A stretch of 64,000 bases of DNA. Source: Gnetum montanum (Eukaryota; Streptophyta; Gnetopsida; Gnetales; Gnetaceae). The number at the start of each line of letters is the position of its first letter. Position 1 is the stretch's first letter. Shown here one piece after another: positions 33,901 to 45,026 of the stretch. The DNA lies in assembly GCA_015680685.1 (NCBI GenBank), contig MNCI01035832.1, positions 313,973-377,972 on the forward strand, in the 5' to 3' direction. The position numbers and the translations under genes are program-made. The notes below the pieces were generated by a model, which was not told the origin of the DNA, did not search any database, and was given only the letters and a program-made list of their open reading frames with translations.

Positions 33901-36186
33901 AGTCAACAATATGTAACTCATTCATCAAAACTATTTTAAGAAAGACAATGTGATGAAGATGCATGAACTTTGCAACTATATGCAGATTTTCTATGATATT
34001 ACTCTACCTTCAATGTTTGAGTTTTGATGAGTTCTCAGGTGGATCTCCTTCCATTAGATTATATAACTCATGCTAATAGAGATCTATTGCACTCAAAGTA
34101 AAAAAAATAGTAGGTGTTCCCAATTGATTCACCATGTTAGTTAACTCTTCTTTACATTTTCTCCAATAAGATGATGTACCATGAATGGATGTACCATATC
34201 GCATTAAATTATCAACAATGACATGTGATGGAGCATTATTCAATTGTTCTCGTAGCTATTCAATAGTTATGGATGCATCAACAATATTTTTTTTAAAAAA
34301 TACAGCGGTAGATTCTATTGTCCATCTCCTTCTAATAATATTATAGATATAATACCTACAAATAAATCACACATTGTTGCTTAAATGTTATAAAAAAAAT
34401 TATGAATAATAATAATAACAAACAAATGGAAAATTAATATTTACTTGAATCACTTGTGGCATCCAAATCTACCATCTTTGTAGTAAATAAGATGTTTTAC
34501 ATATTCATGCAGTTTGACATCTTTAGCTCTTCACTCAAGAAAATCGCATTTTCCTTCAGAAAAAAGACTTGGAAATGCCATCATAAACAACCCCATCATG
34601 TTAAACTCATTAATAGGAGAATCAGACATGGAAGGCTACTGAGCAACATCTGAATCCTACAATAATGGATTATGCATCCGTGTTCCTATCCAGTCAATTT
34701 CCTTTCTTACAATTCCAGGACGTTATGCAACTAATGATGTGTGACCGATAATGTTTTCTTCATCTGTCTGAAGCAAAGGACCTTAAAATTGCAATCTCAT
34801 TTCTCCATCCTTTTCTAACAATGGAATATAAGGAATGATATGGAAGATGTTAACATCACTAGTAGCAGTAACATCATCTAATGCATGCATATTAATCTCG
34901 ACATCTTAATAATACGGATCATTTGCATTTTTAAAAATCAAAGCTTCATAAACTTGTCTCTTGTTGACAATGAAATTATACTCGATGTCCATTTGATCTG
35001 CTCTTTTCAATATCAAGAAAATGATATCTTTAATTCTAAGAGGAAGTCTTTTAGTAATATGTGTGACATCCTGAGCAAAGCTAATTGTGTGATCTTTATA
35101 CTTGAATTGTTCACCAACTGCATGTGTAACTTGTAAAATGGGATTAATTTTTGCAATTAACATTTCTTCAACCTTAGTTAAACAACCTAGGATAGGTGGT
35201 TGGATACTAGGATCTATATTATTTTCAACAGAAAATCGTTTGATTTCACAACTAAAACTATCAAGAATATTATGTTTCTTTTCATTAATGCACCTATTGC
35301 ATGTGGGTCTTCTATTTCTGATTGAATCCAATAATATGTCAAGAAACATTTTGTTGCATACATTGCAGGAATGTGGATTTGCAAAACTTCTAACTGCAGT
35401 ATTAAGATTATGTATTGCTTGAGCAATTTCTATACTTGCCTTTTGCAATCTTGGGAAAGACTGAATAGGTTCTGAAGAAAGCATTTCCATTGTTGGTGCA
35501 CTAACAACATCTATAGCTTCGTTTATTTGATGAAATGAATTTTCCTTTTATCGACGTTGCTTTCGATGCTCACTATCACTATAATATGGTTGTTCTTGAT
35601 CTTCTTGCAATTGTTGTTTTTCTTTATGTGTGATTTCTGGAATAGATGTTGCTTGATTAACAAGCACAGAAGCATTTCTAATGTCTTGCAAAAAATGTTT
35701 CAAAATTTAAACTAAAAATTAAATTAAAATATGTACCAACTTGAATATGGGCAAACACCAACATGCATTTCTTCTTGATTATTTACATTATTAGTATCAA
35801 TAATGTGGATTATTGCATTGGATAAATTTCCAAGTGATGAGAGGAATTTGAAGTTGACACAACTTAAAAAATTATATGCAATGTAAGCATGTAAATAAAA
35901 TGAGAAAAGTTTCCTATAATAAATATTTGTTTTGAAATATTAAAAAATGCATAAATTACATACTCCTGAATTTCGTAGAATTAGTTGTTGTTCTTGTTTT
36001 GCTTTTTGTTTTAGAAATTGTCTTTTCTATAATCCATGGTCATCTTCTACCTTGGCCATGCCCACATGCATGCCCACTACCACGACCTCCATGAATTGCA
36101 TTACTTGTTGTAGACGTTTGTTGTTGCTGATCTTGAAAAAAGTGTTCTTCACCTTCTCTATTAAGATTAATAGCAGCAAGATCCAT
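30863..36186 (-). pseudogene. Helitron Rep/helicase (decayed)
   Basis: Rolling-circle transposase on the minus strand, from MDLAAINLNREGEEHFF (start 36186) to TAG at 30863-30865. In order: Gly/Arg-rich N-terminus (about 36100); Cys-rich and LTKVEEMLIAKINPIL, HTISFAQDVTHI (35490-34906); HEYVKHLIYYKDGRFG (about 34480); the Rep domain with HUH motif PHVHGF (33854-33862); LLNAVQRHTVCKPSACLQK (33579-33355); VHNRMMLQTW and VIKYIAKYAAK (33180-33060); PIF1-type helicase with Walker A GITGIGKS (32051-32074), DEMSF (about 31826), GDLGQLPP (31697-31719) and motif VI (31030-31073). Stops include TGA before YEWQHRGSPH (33890) and TAA in motif VI (31043). Intron-like gaps with GT-AG ends occur near 35700 and 35930. 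Not functional. Confidence 0.85.
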
Positions 36187-36689
36187 GTTTTTAAAAATGC
36201 ACGAATTCCAATATTGCACCTCTTAATCTTGTAACACAATGCCTTAAGTTCAATATCTATAAATACTACATCACAAATCCACACCCTCCCTCTCTTCTCC
36301 CATAAGCCATGTGATTGCGATTGTAATTTTTTTGGTTATATTTAATAAATTAAATGTACCCTTTCAATTTAAGTTAACTACGGTCGTGCTTCCCAAAATG
36401 CGGCAAATTAATCTGGGTAAAGCCACATAAACCACTACAAATCAATCCGATTAAAACCACCTAAACAAACGCAATGATCGCATTACTAGCAACTATTTTA
36501 ACATAATATTCATAAATTTAATAAAGTAAAAAAAATCCAAATTTTAAAAGTTGCTCCCCACCATGGCCGCAATTGCTCCATTATCGTGAACCATTTATTT
36601 ATCCCTGTAAAATCGGAACATACCCTAGCCAAAACAATTATTCCAGAAAAGGAAAATGGAGGGTTGAAAAAGCATAGGAACAGCTAGAC

Positions 36690-36885
36690 ATACATTATAT
36701 ATATTTAGGAACAGAGGCAACTCCCTGAAGAACAATGTTGTTTGTTTGTTTTATTAGTGCAGAGTAAAAGCGTCAGCGTAGCGTAGCTGCGACGAACCAG
36801 CCAGTATCGTCGTAGCATACATTAGCAGCAGCAGCAGCGGTTTTAGTGAGCTTAGCTCATCTGAGTTAAGCTAAGTTGTAAGCAC
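36690..36885 (+). promoter_or_regulatory. Candidate promoter and 5' UTR exon, CpG-retaining
   Basis: TATATATATTT at about 36694-36705 is followed by a stretch with many CpGs (AGCGTCAGCGTAGCG, about 36769; ATCGTCGTAGC, 36807) in a window otherwise nearly free of CpG. TTGTAAGC near 36874 could be a splice donor. A CpG-rich, TATA-preceded island fits an unmethylated plant promoter, possibly that of the PHD-finger gene 8 kb downstream through a long 5' UTR intron. This is inference. Confidence 0.3.
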
Positions 36886-37049
36886 ACACTGTCACGGTTA
36901 CAGACTTTTGCGATTTCTGCCATCCATGCTTATTATAAATAAATTTTTAGATAAATTGCTCCGTTATATATAGCTCTGGATCGCTGATCTCCGAGTTTAG
37001 TAGTATTTTCTTAGGTGACCAAGATTCTGAAAAGTAAGATTTCATCTTC

Positions 37050-40000
37050 ATTTTTGTGCCAGCATTTTTATCTTTTCAGTTTTATTAAACTTTCTCATTT
37101 CAATCCATTTTTTCCGCTTTAACGTGGACATAACGTTTTTTTTTAAAATAAAAATTTACTTTTTATTTGATTTGAATGCATTTATATAAAATAGGAGGAT
37201 TTATGATAAGCACAAGCTAGCAAACAGCATCCCAGCTTTATAAGCGTCACACTTTTGTTGTAATTTAATTTGGAATTGCTTATGATTGTTTTGTTGAGTG
37301 TTATAAATTTGTATATTTCATCACGTTAAACATATAAATTAGCATTGGACGGAGATAGCGTACTTTGGTCTTTCTATTCATTCTGCTACTACTCATAATT
37401 GTTGCAGGAATTGTAGATCGAGTCTTGAGTCTTGATACTACTATAGCAGTGGATATTAATTAGTTTGGCATCTCTTGGTTTATGTTGTATTGCACGGTAT
37501 AGATTCATTAACTAGCATAATCTCATATTATTGGGACAAGGCTAGAATGATTACGATGAAATGTTAACTAAAGTTAATTTTCAGTAACATTATATAATAA
37601 TTAAAATCTTGGATCATAATCATAATGAATGTAAAGAATTATGAATTCTAAATATTAGAGAGCAAGAATATAAATTGAAGAGAACAATGCATTAAGGTAA
37701 GATACTGATCTCTTTATTTTTCTTTATAGGTCTTGTAAATGGATTTTCTTTGGTATTTTCTTTAATACATAAAAATGATAAGAAACGGAGAGGTTGAAAT
37801 AAAAAAGGTTCATAGGAAAGATTCTTTTATTTGTTGCATCTGTGAGTGCCTTCTTGCTAGATATTCTTGGATTTGGAGTGGTACTGTTAAAAAAGGTTTC
37901 ATCTATCTCTTGAAGAAGTTGTTTGGTGATATTCTTAAACTCCAGTGGGCATCACAACTTTCTGGGAGTTGTTTTAGTCTTCTGGAAATTTTATTGTAAT
38001 GTATCTTTTCATCAATATGCTACTGTTGTTATCCTTCCTTTAAGCTTTCAAACAATAATCCTTCAACAAATCAGGTCTTGTATAAGATTATAGCTGTTTG
38101 ATAGTTTTCGCATATTGTACTTATCTGAATTTAGTTTTTAATAAAGTTTATTTATGTTTTGAGGTTTGACACCTCCTTGCATTATGTTGACTTGCCACTT
38201 CGGCACATTCCCACTTAGTCCATCAAATAAAATGTTAGGGAAAGTACTATGATGTTCTTGGAAAACTACATGTGGATTTGGAAAATCTAAAATTGCAAGT
38301 GTATTTGGGGTCATTTAGAAGTTAACTTGGATATTCAATGTGATATATATGAAAGGGAAAAAAGTTCGTAAACTTTTAATCAATTCTTAGTGTTCTCCGA
38401 GAGAGGTTTGAATTGTCTTATATTGTAAATCAATGACATAAGTAATGCTTTAATTGAGAAATATCATAATTACAAATAAATTTATCAATGTAGGTTTGCA
38501 ATCTTGTAAGGATAGAACAAAATCATTGTCACTGCATGTATTTGTGTGCATGAATACAATTTTTTGACTCTAAAAAATGGTCATAATATCTATTTAGTTT
38601 AAGCGTTAACTTAAAAATGCTCAAACAATACTAAGAAGGTATAGAAATGATTTTTGATCATGAATGTCTGCAATCTACTAATCCAACAATTTATAAAGAC
38701 TGTGGGGAAGATTCAAACCTGCAGCTTTAAGAAATTTTGAAAGCACATGTTAATAAAGTCAATGCACACTTCCATGTTTTGCCGTTCTGTAGCAAATCTA
38801 GTTGTTTTCCACAATCCGTTGGTTACACCCTTAAGTTGATGTGTAACACCCATTCATAAGGAGCAAGAGCTAGCACCCAAAGCCCCCTAAAAAGAAGAAA
38901 GTTGAAAGAAGAAAATGCCCAGGTGACTTTCTTTCTACAACAATCGAACTAACATTATCCTATAAAATTAAAATGAAATCAACAATGCCTAGATCTAGCT
39001 CAAAAATAGGTCAATCAATATTAATTTAAGAATTAAGAGATAATTTTAAAAAGAAATAGGCATAGTAAAATATCTATGCAAGATTTATTAGATTAAAAAA
39101 AAAATCAAACTTTTTATTATTCAACCTAAAAAGCAATATTTAATTAGGATCATTTGCACATTTGAAAACCAAAGAAATGACCACAAAAGCAGATAAATTA
39201 ATAATCTCCTATTTGTTCAATCTCATAATAATATTTTATAATTTCCAGCCACACACAAAAACAAGATTTGAATTTAACTCTTGTAACCATTTTATTAGTA
39301 ATCATTTAATTAGGAAATTCATATGTTCAATATCAGAGAATAGATAGATCACAACCATAAATTAACATCCTAGGTTTTCCCCCACTCTATCAACTTATAG
39401 AAAAGATATTAAAATCAAACTTGAGAAGGTATAGGAAAAAAAAGTATAATTCAAGATTTAGATCCAAAATTTATGCATTCAAAAGGGAAGGGTTTATCAA
39501 CCGAATTCCAACCAAAATCCAAGAATTCAACAATTCACAATTATCGATGGGCCCAAGGATACTCTCGCTTTCTGCCGGTGGTACCAATCCTCATATTAGG
39601 GATCCATAGCCCCTGTTGGCAATCCTTTGCCAAAAATGCCCCAAATCATTATGGGTGTTTCTAAATTGTTACAGAAACAACTCTTATCCAAGTCATTTAG
39701 GTATGAGAGTGCAGAGGTCGGGCAAAGAAATCCAAAGAAAAGGTAATAAAGGATTTCAAAAAAAAAGTCTAAGCTTACAACAATCTTGATATTTTCATAC
39801 AAACATTGTGAAGGTGGTTAGACAAGCAAGAAGAGAAAAGTTTGAGAAAATCAGCCCTTGCTAGCCATTATCAAACATAACCAAGATGGATCATTTTACC
39901 TCATTGCTTAGATATCTTGCTTACTAGGAGGAATTATCCAAATATTGGATTGCTATGCCGCACTTGTTTTCTTTCTCTTTGCTATCTCTTGTAGCAACGA

Positions 40001-40140
40001 TAGTCTTCTCTCCCTTTGTAGCCACACTCCTTGTTGATGTATCCTTCTTTTTTTTGTGTTCTGCAAAGCTACTTTTGCCTTGTGTGTGTCCTTTTTTCCC
40101 TTTCTTCCTCTTCCTATTTGTAGGTGGAATAAGGGATAAT
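37050..40140. other. No gene supported
   Basis: Short frames only. The frame at 37775-37999 is open but has no recognisable motif. If the promoter at 36.7 kb serves the PHD gene, this is intron sequence. Confidence 0.3.
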
Positions 40141-40144
40141 GAAT

Positions 40145-40332
40145 GGTTTCTTGTAATTGACTTGTTGGGGACTGTTTGTATTCTTTTCTTTGGTTTCTTG
40201 TAACTGACTTGTTGGGGACTATTCTTATTCTTTTCTTTGGTTTTTTGTAACTAATTTGTTGGGGACTGTTCGTATTCTTTTCTTTGGTTTCTTGTAACTG
40301 ACTTGTTGGGTATTGTTTGTATTCTTTTCTTT
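40145..40332. repeat. Minisatellite, 47-bp unit, 4 copies
   Basis: Units start GGTTTCTTGTAA at 40145, 40192, 40239 and 40286 and share GACTTGTTGGGGACT and TATTCTTTTCTTT. The fourth unit differs at GGGTATT. Confidence 0.85.
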
Positions 40333-40346
40333 CTTTTTAAAGTTAT

Positions 40347-40368
40347 CTCTCTCTCTCTCTCTCTCTCT
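40347..40368. repeat. CT microsatellite at the edge of the gap
   Basis: An uninterrupted (CT)n run ending at the first N. The gap probably reflects assembly failure in this repeat. Confidence 0.9.
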
Positions 40369-40426
40369 NNNNNNNNNNNNNNNNNNNNNNNNNNNNNNNN
40401 NNNNNNNNNNNNNNNNNNNNNNNNNN
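40369..40426. other. Assembly gap (58 N)
   Basis: Unknown bases. The length may be nominal. Confidence 0.99.
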
Positions 40427-41759
40427 AAAGGTCATCACGTGACCTCTCTACAACAATGGAGAGGGTACTTATACTCTACTATTTTAAACTAAAAAGAGCA
40501 ATGCATCACATTTAGATAAAATAAAATATAAAGCTACAGTATTTGCACAAAGTATCCTTGATTCATGGGTTAGGTTCCTTTAACTTGATTCATAGGTCAA
40601 GTTCCTCAATATGAGCATTCATTTGCATCTCAACATACCTGTTTTGGCTCTTGAGGCACACCTTAGAGCATTGTCCTTTGTTTTTCACCATCTCTGTTGA
40701 AATAGAATGGAAAATATTTTGTTTTCCCATATATCATTTATTATTATTATTCGAAAACATTCTCAGCATGTATTTTAAATCATATTTCTTATGCATAAAG
40801 TATTTAAACATTTAATCATAATACATATAAAAATATGGTCAACAAATTTATTACTATTCCAATTAGCCTTTTCCACCAAAGCACACACACAACTTGTCAA
40901 CAAAACATGCACACAAACACACAAAAGACTATTACAATCATTAACGCAAAAACTCAAGGAAAGCGGTTTGTTACATGATGGGTAGTCAATCCTCTAGAAT
41001 CGTTGCTAAATTTATTATGGTAGAGGACTTGGTAGCAGCTTTGGAGTGATTATGAGAGGTGGAAGAAGCCCTTCAACTCATGGGTATTGCTACAGTATAA
41101 CAGACCTGATTGATAGTAGGCTTTGCAAACATTGTAGTCACTGTAACAAGTTATGCAAAACATAGTAATCACATGGCAGTTGTGATATCTCTCTTGTTTT
41201 CTGGTTCAAGCTTGTATCTGTGCTGCATCCAACTTTTATGCACTAGCAATTCCTTATTCTCCTCTCCCCCTTTTTAAATGTATGTCCCCTTACATTGCTT
41301 GATTCTATATTGTTTATTTCCATAAAAACTTGTCCTTTCGTAAATTAGAATTCTTTTATCCTACATACCAACAAGAACCTTTAATTTTTAAATTTAAAAA
41401 CTCTTATCCGACCAACAATGGCCCACAGAAAACTCCATTATGCTAACAAGTTGTAGAAAAATTTCATTTACTATGAAACCCAGTGCAAATACTGTTGGAT
41501 TTCAAAAAAGTGTTGCTATACTGTCAGTTGTAAGAACTGAATTGGATGTCAAAGTTATGTCAACAAGCATTTAACTTACACCCAATACAAGATTTTACCT
41601 CACTGTATCTTATGTCTTTACAATGATTTCAGTTTTTTCAAAATTGAGTATGCCATCAACTTTATCAAGTTATCTCACACATTTGCAACAACAACTAAAA
41701 AGAAAAGGGAAATTTTTATAGAAATATCTTAAAAAACCCTAGCATCATTTTCCTTTTTG
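40427..41759. other. No gene seen
   Basis: AT-rich sequence with short frames on both strands and no recognised repeat. Confidence 0.3.
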
Positions 41760-41774
41760 TTAGATCAAATAAGT

Positions 41775-41947
41775 AAGAGGCTAACACTTGGAGGGATGGT
41801 AAGGTGCTTGTTTCTCAAGTTGTAAGACTTAAGTTTGAACTTGGGCACAACTACTTGAAAGAGGTTAGGTTTTTGCTTGTCTACTACCCTCCCAAGACCC
41901 TGCCTTGGTAAGATAAACACTGAGCCTCTGTGTGATGATCCTTTTTA
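41775..41947 (+). mobile_element. SINE family A copy with perfect target-site duplication
   Basis: TTAGATCAAATAAGT occurs at 41760-41774 and 41948-41962 without mismatch. The 173-bp insert has box A-like GGATGGTAAGGTGC, box B-like AAGTTTGAACTTGGGCA, GCTTGTCTACTACCC and an end GTGATGATCCTTTTTAT. Related copies are at 57555-57733 and 58110-58225. Confidence 0.9.
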
Positions 41948-42105
41948 TTAGATCAAATAAGTCGCAGCAAAAATAGGAAACCTCATATCTATGATTTTTT
42001 CATGATTAGGATTAACAGAACAATCTATGAGATCCTAGTTTAAGTTTAGCCATCAAAACCTTGCAATAACTATAACCTTTAATGTAATTAATTATATAAT
42101 TTTCT

Positions 42106-42252
42106 GGGGGATGTGGTTGCCTTGGTTGGTGGTGCCCTTCTGTCTTAGTTTGGCCTGTGTGGCTGGCACATGTTTGGTTTGTGCCTGATGGGTGTGGTGG
42201 GCTTGATTGTACATACATTTTTTCTTTAATAAATCCTGAACTTTTCTCAAAA
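42106..42252 (+). mobile_element. 5'-truncated LINE 3' end with perfect 15-bp target duplication
   Basis: ATTATATAATTTTCT occurs at 42091-42105 and 42253-42267. The 147-bp insert has a G/T-rich body, AATAAA near 42230 and an end TTTTCTCAAAAA. The same TTTTCTCAAAAA end closes the L1-type LINE at 49786, suggesting the same 3' recognition. Confidence 0.8.
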
Positions 42253-42984
42253 ATTATATAATTTTCTTACCTCAGATTTGCTAGCAACAATTTTGCTTCT
42301 TTCTATAATGTAGTAATTCTTCTACAATACCTTCTATCTCCTTTGCAAGTTTTTGACACTGTTATTTGCATAGGCTTATTTAAACTATGCAAATGGACTT
42401 TCAGAAACCTAGTCAAATTGGATACTAAAGAAGAAAAAAATTTACTAATCTAGAAATTTCCATTTTCTCAATTATAAAAGGGAACTTACTATAAACATTA
42501 TGTAGTAATGCAGGTGTCAAGAAGAAATTTTACTTTAAGAATTGGGATGGTTACTTGGATGTCGTAGTTTAATACTTTAATTAAGTATACAAATTAGCAA
42601 AATAGAAACTGCCTATCAACTAAGAATTGTTCGGTTGCTTGATTAAGATTCTATGCAAATAAGCAGTATGTAGGGTTTTCTATAAAATAAAGCTAAGCAT
42701 GATAGCCACTTCATTGTCAAATCTTCAGTTACAGAGTCTCTTCAAAAATAATTGGGGGAATGGTTGCTGACAATCTCTGTGCATTTTTGCAACTTCTTGT
42801 TGTGGTCTTGAATCATTGCATTGCATTATAATTGCTCATATCTAGAATAATATTTGGGCAGCCACAGATCATTATTTTATAGTGTTAATATCTTTGATGA
42901 AATTAGCAAAAACATGGATAAATGGAAGATGACACATGAATAAAATTTTGAATACTTTCCTAGCTCCTGTGATCTTTGGAATTT

Positions 42985-44425
42985 GGAAACAAACAACTTT
43001 TGAAGATACCAGATAGCCTAGAGACTCAGGTGATTAAGGTTAAAATTTTGTTTTTCTCTGAGAATCAGTTTGGTTTGATGCCTATGACATATTCTATTGA
43101 AGCCGTTTTCTTTCTAAGACAACTGATGAAAAATTCAGATATTGAAAAAAAAAAACAATAAACAATGTGCATACGATTTTCATTGATTTAGAAAATATCA
43201 AGATGTGTAACTTGTTGGGTAGGGCATGTGACTTGAATCTTCAATTCACAGGTTCAATCATAATAGGTTACATATTGAATTATACAATGATCATGCAAAA
43301 GTTGTTAAAACTGAACTGGTACAAGAGATTCCTAGGGTTTGGACATAATTAAAAACTATTTCAGTTTGAGAAAATGCTTATGATAAAGTTTATTGACAGA
43401 TTATTTGGTGTACTTTAATGAGAAGATATCCCTGTTGGATACATCAAGGCTATTCATGACTTGTATGATGGAGTCACAACTAGAGTTCATATTTTCTCTG
43501 GAGAAAGTACTGGCTTTCTTGTGAAGGTAGGACTACAACAAGGATCTACTCCAAGTCCTCATTTATTTGCCATTACTGTAGATGAGCTCACTGAAAAAAA
43601 TACAAAATGATATTCCTTGGTATATGCTCTTGTAGATGTTTTTGCATTTGGTGGATAAATTTAAGGAGGCCCTTGCTACAAAAATAGAGACTTGGAGAAG
43701 AATTTCAAAAATTAAAGGGGTTAGAGATTAGCTGAAGTAGAATCGAATATATGAAATGCATTTTTAATGGAAAAACAAGTAATGAACATATAAAGATTAG
43801 AATTCAAAGCCAAAAAGTTATACACAAGAATTCAAACACTTGGGATCATTAGTTCAAATGGATAGTGAGATTTAAAATACTATGACAAATAGTATTACAG
43901 TAGAATGAATGAAGTAGTGAGAAGTTAGTGGTATACTTTGTGATCAAAAAATTTTAGCTATGTTGAAGAGAAAGTTCTATAAATGTGTTTTCAGACTTGC
44001 AATCTTATAAGGTGCAGAATGTTGGTCAATCAAAAAGTGTCAGGTTCAACATGCATATCTAGCAGTGATGTGAATTCTAAGGTGGATGTAGGGTGTCACA
44101 AGAAAGGATAGAATAAAACATTCTCTTATTAGAAGAAGTTTGGGGCAGCATATATAGATGAAAAGATTAAGGGAAATCATCTTAAATCTTATAGTCATGT
44201 GTAGAGAAGATCAAAGAGTACACTTCGTAAAAGAGGCTGCTTAATTGCATAGAGGAAAAACAACAAAGAGGTAGACTAAAATATACTTGGTGTGCAAGAA
44301 TAAAGAAGGATACCCAAGATTTAGGTATTAACGTTAATTTGGTTGTTAACAGAGGTGAAGGATAGAAACTAATTCATATAGCTGACTCTAAGTAGTTGGG
44401 ATAGGGCTAGGAGGAGGAGGATGAT
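42985..44425 (+). pseudogene. RTE-type LINE reverse transcriptase, decayed
   Basis: Frames in order: SENQFGLMP and AVFFLRQLM (43020-43140), FIDLEN (about 43175), then a SINE, then AYDKVY (about 43378), VGYIKAIHDLYDGV and VKVGLQQGST (43435-43560), EFKHLGSLVQMD (about 43825) and LRWM-GVTRKDRIKHS (44070-44130). The end is ADS-LG followed by a GAG-type short repeat (44405-44423). The block order, LRWM-GVTRK and microsatellite end are those of RTE-clade LINEs in plants. Many stops and frame changes; 5'-truncated. Plus strand, upstream of the PHD gene. Confidence 0.7.
43203..43352 (+). mobile_element. SINE family B inside the RTE LINE
   Basis: AACTTGTTGGGTAGGGCATG (box A-like), CACAGGTTCAATCATAATAGG (box B-like), TTGTTAAAACTGAACTGGT and an end CCTAGGGTTTGGACATAATT. 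The same order is at 48008-48135. It separates FIDLEN from AYDKV in the RT. The flanks TTTAGAAAA and TTTGAGAAAA may be a decayed target duplication. Confidence 0.65.
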
Positions 44426-44917
44426 CTAAAAAAAACTATTAATTATGATCATTGGTTGCTGTTTATGGTCCCAATTGATTTCTGATTATACTCTAATTTT
44501 TTGTTGTCAGTAAAATCTTCTTCTACCTATTCAAAAAGAAAAATAAAGCCAAAAAAAAAAAAAAAGCAAGACAAAAATGCTTTTGGATTTTTTTCTGATT
44601 GTAATAAACAGATGATATTTATTGATGGAATGCCAACTATGGAACAAAGGGAATCAGCCCACTTACTTCAGTTTAAATTTCCTTAAGATTTTAACTTTCT
44701 TATTGTAGTTTTTTTGTTATTGATGCTAAATATTTTATCCAATGTTTTTTTTTAAATTTTTCAGTGCCATCCTTGTCAAATTTTATTTGATAATTTTGCA
44801 TGAAAATAAATCAAATGTGATTAGAGCTTATTATTTAAATAATTCAATATTCTTATGCTTTCATATTTTTATATTTAACATAATCACCACATTAATTTTA
44901 TTGTCTTTTGATTGCAG

Positions 44918-45026
44918 CTTGACACTGTCAACCATGGTTCACTAATGCATATTTTCCTCCTTATGCAATGGTTTTCGTTTAAATAAACAATCCGATATAC
45001 TCTGTAAGCATGTCAATATCTTATTC
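44918..45026 (+). other. Probable 5' UTR exon start of the PHD gene, with a three-codon uORF
   Basis: A strong acceptor (TTGTCTTTTGATTGCAG) ends at 44917. Downstream an ACCATGG context starts a tiny frame, ATG GTT CAC TAA (44934-44945). In the main frame a TAA at 44943-44945 precedes the ATG at 45027, so coding cannot extend further up this exon without another splice site (a weaker AG is at 45007-45008). Confidence 0.45.

Noticed and set aside
35947-36234. 95-codon Cys-rich plus-strand frame
   Set aside because: Antisense of the Gly/Arg-rich Helitron N-terminus.
37775-37999. 75-codon open frame with paired Cys residues
   Set aside because: No recognised domain, no splice context that extends it, and length within chance in AT-rich DNA.
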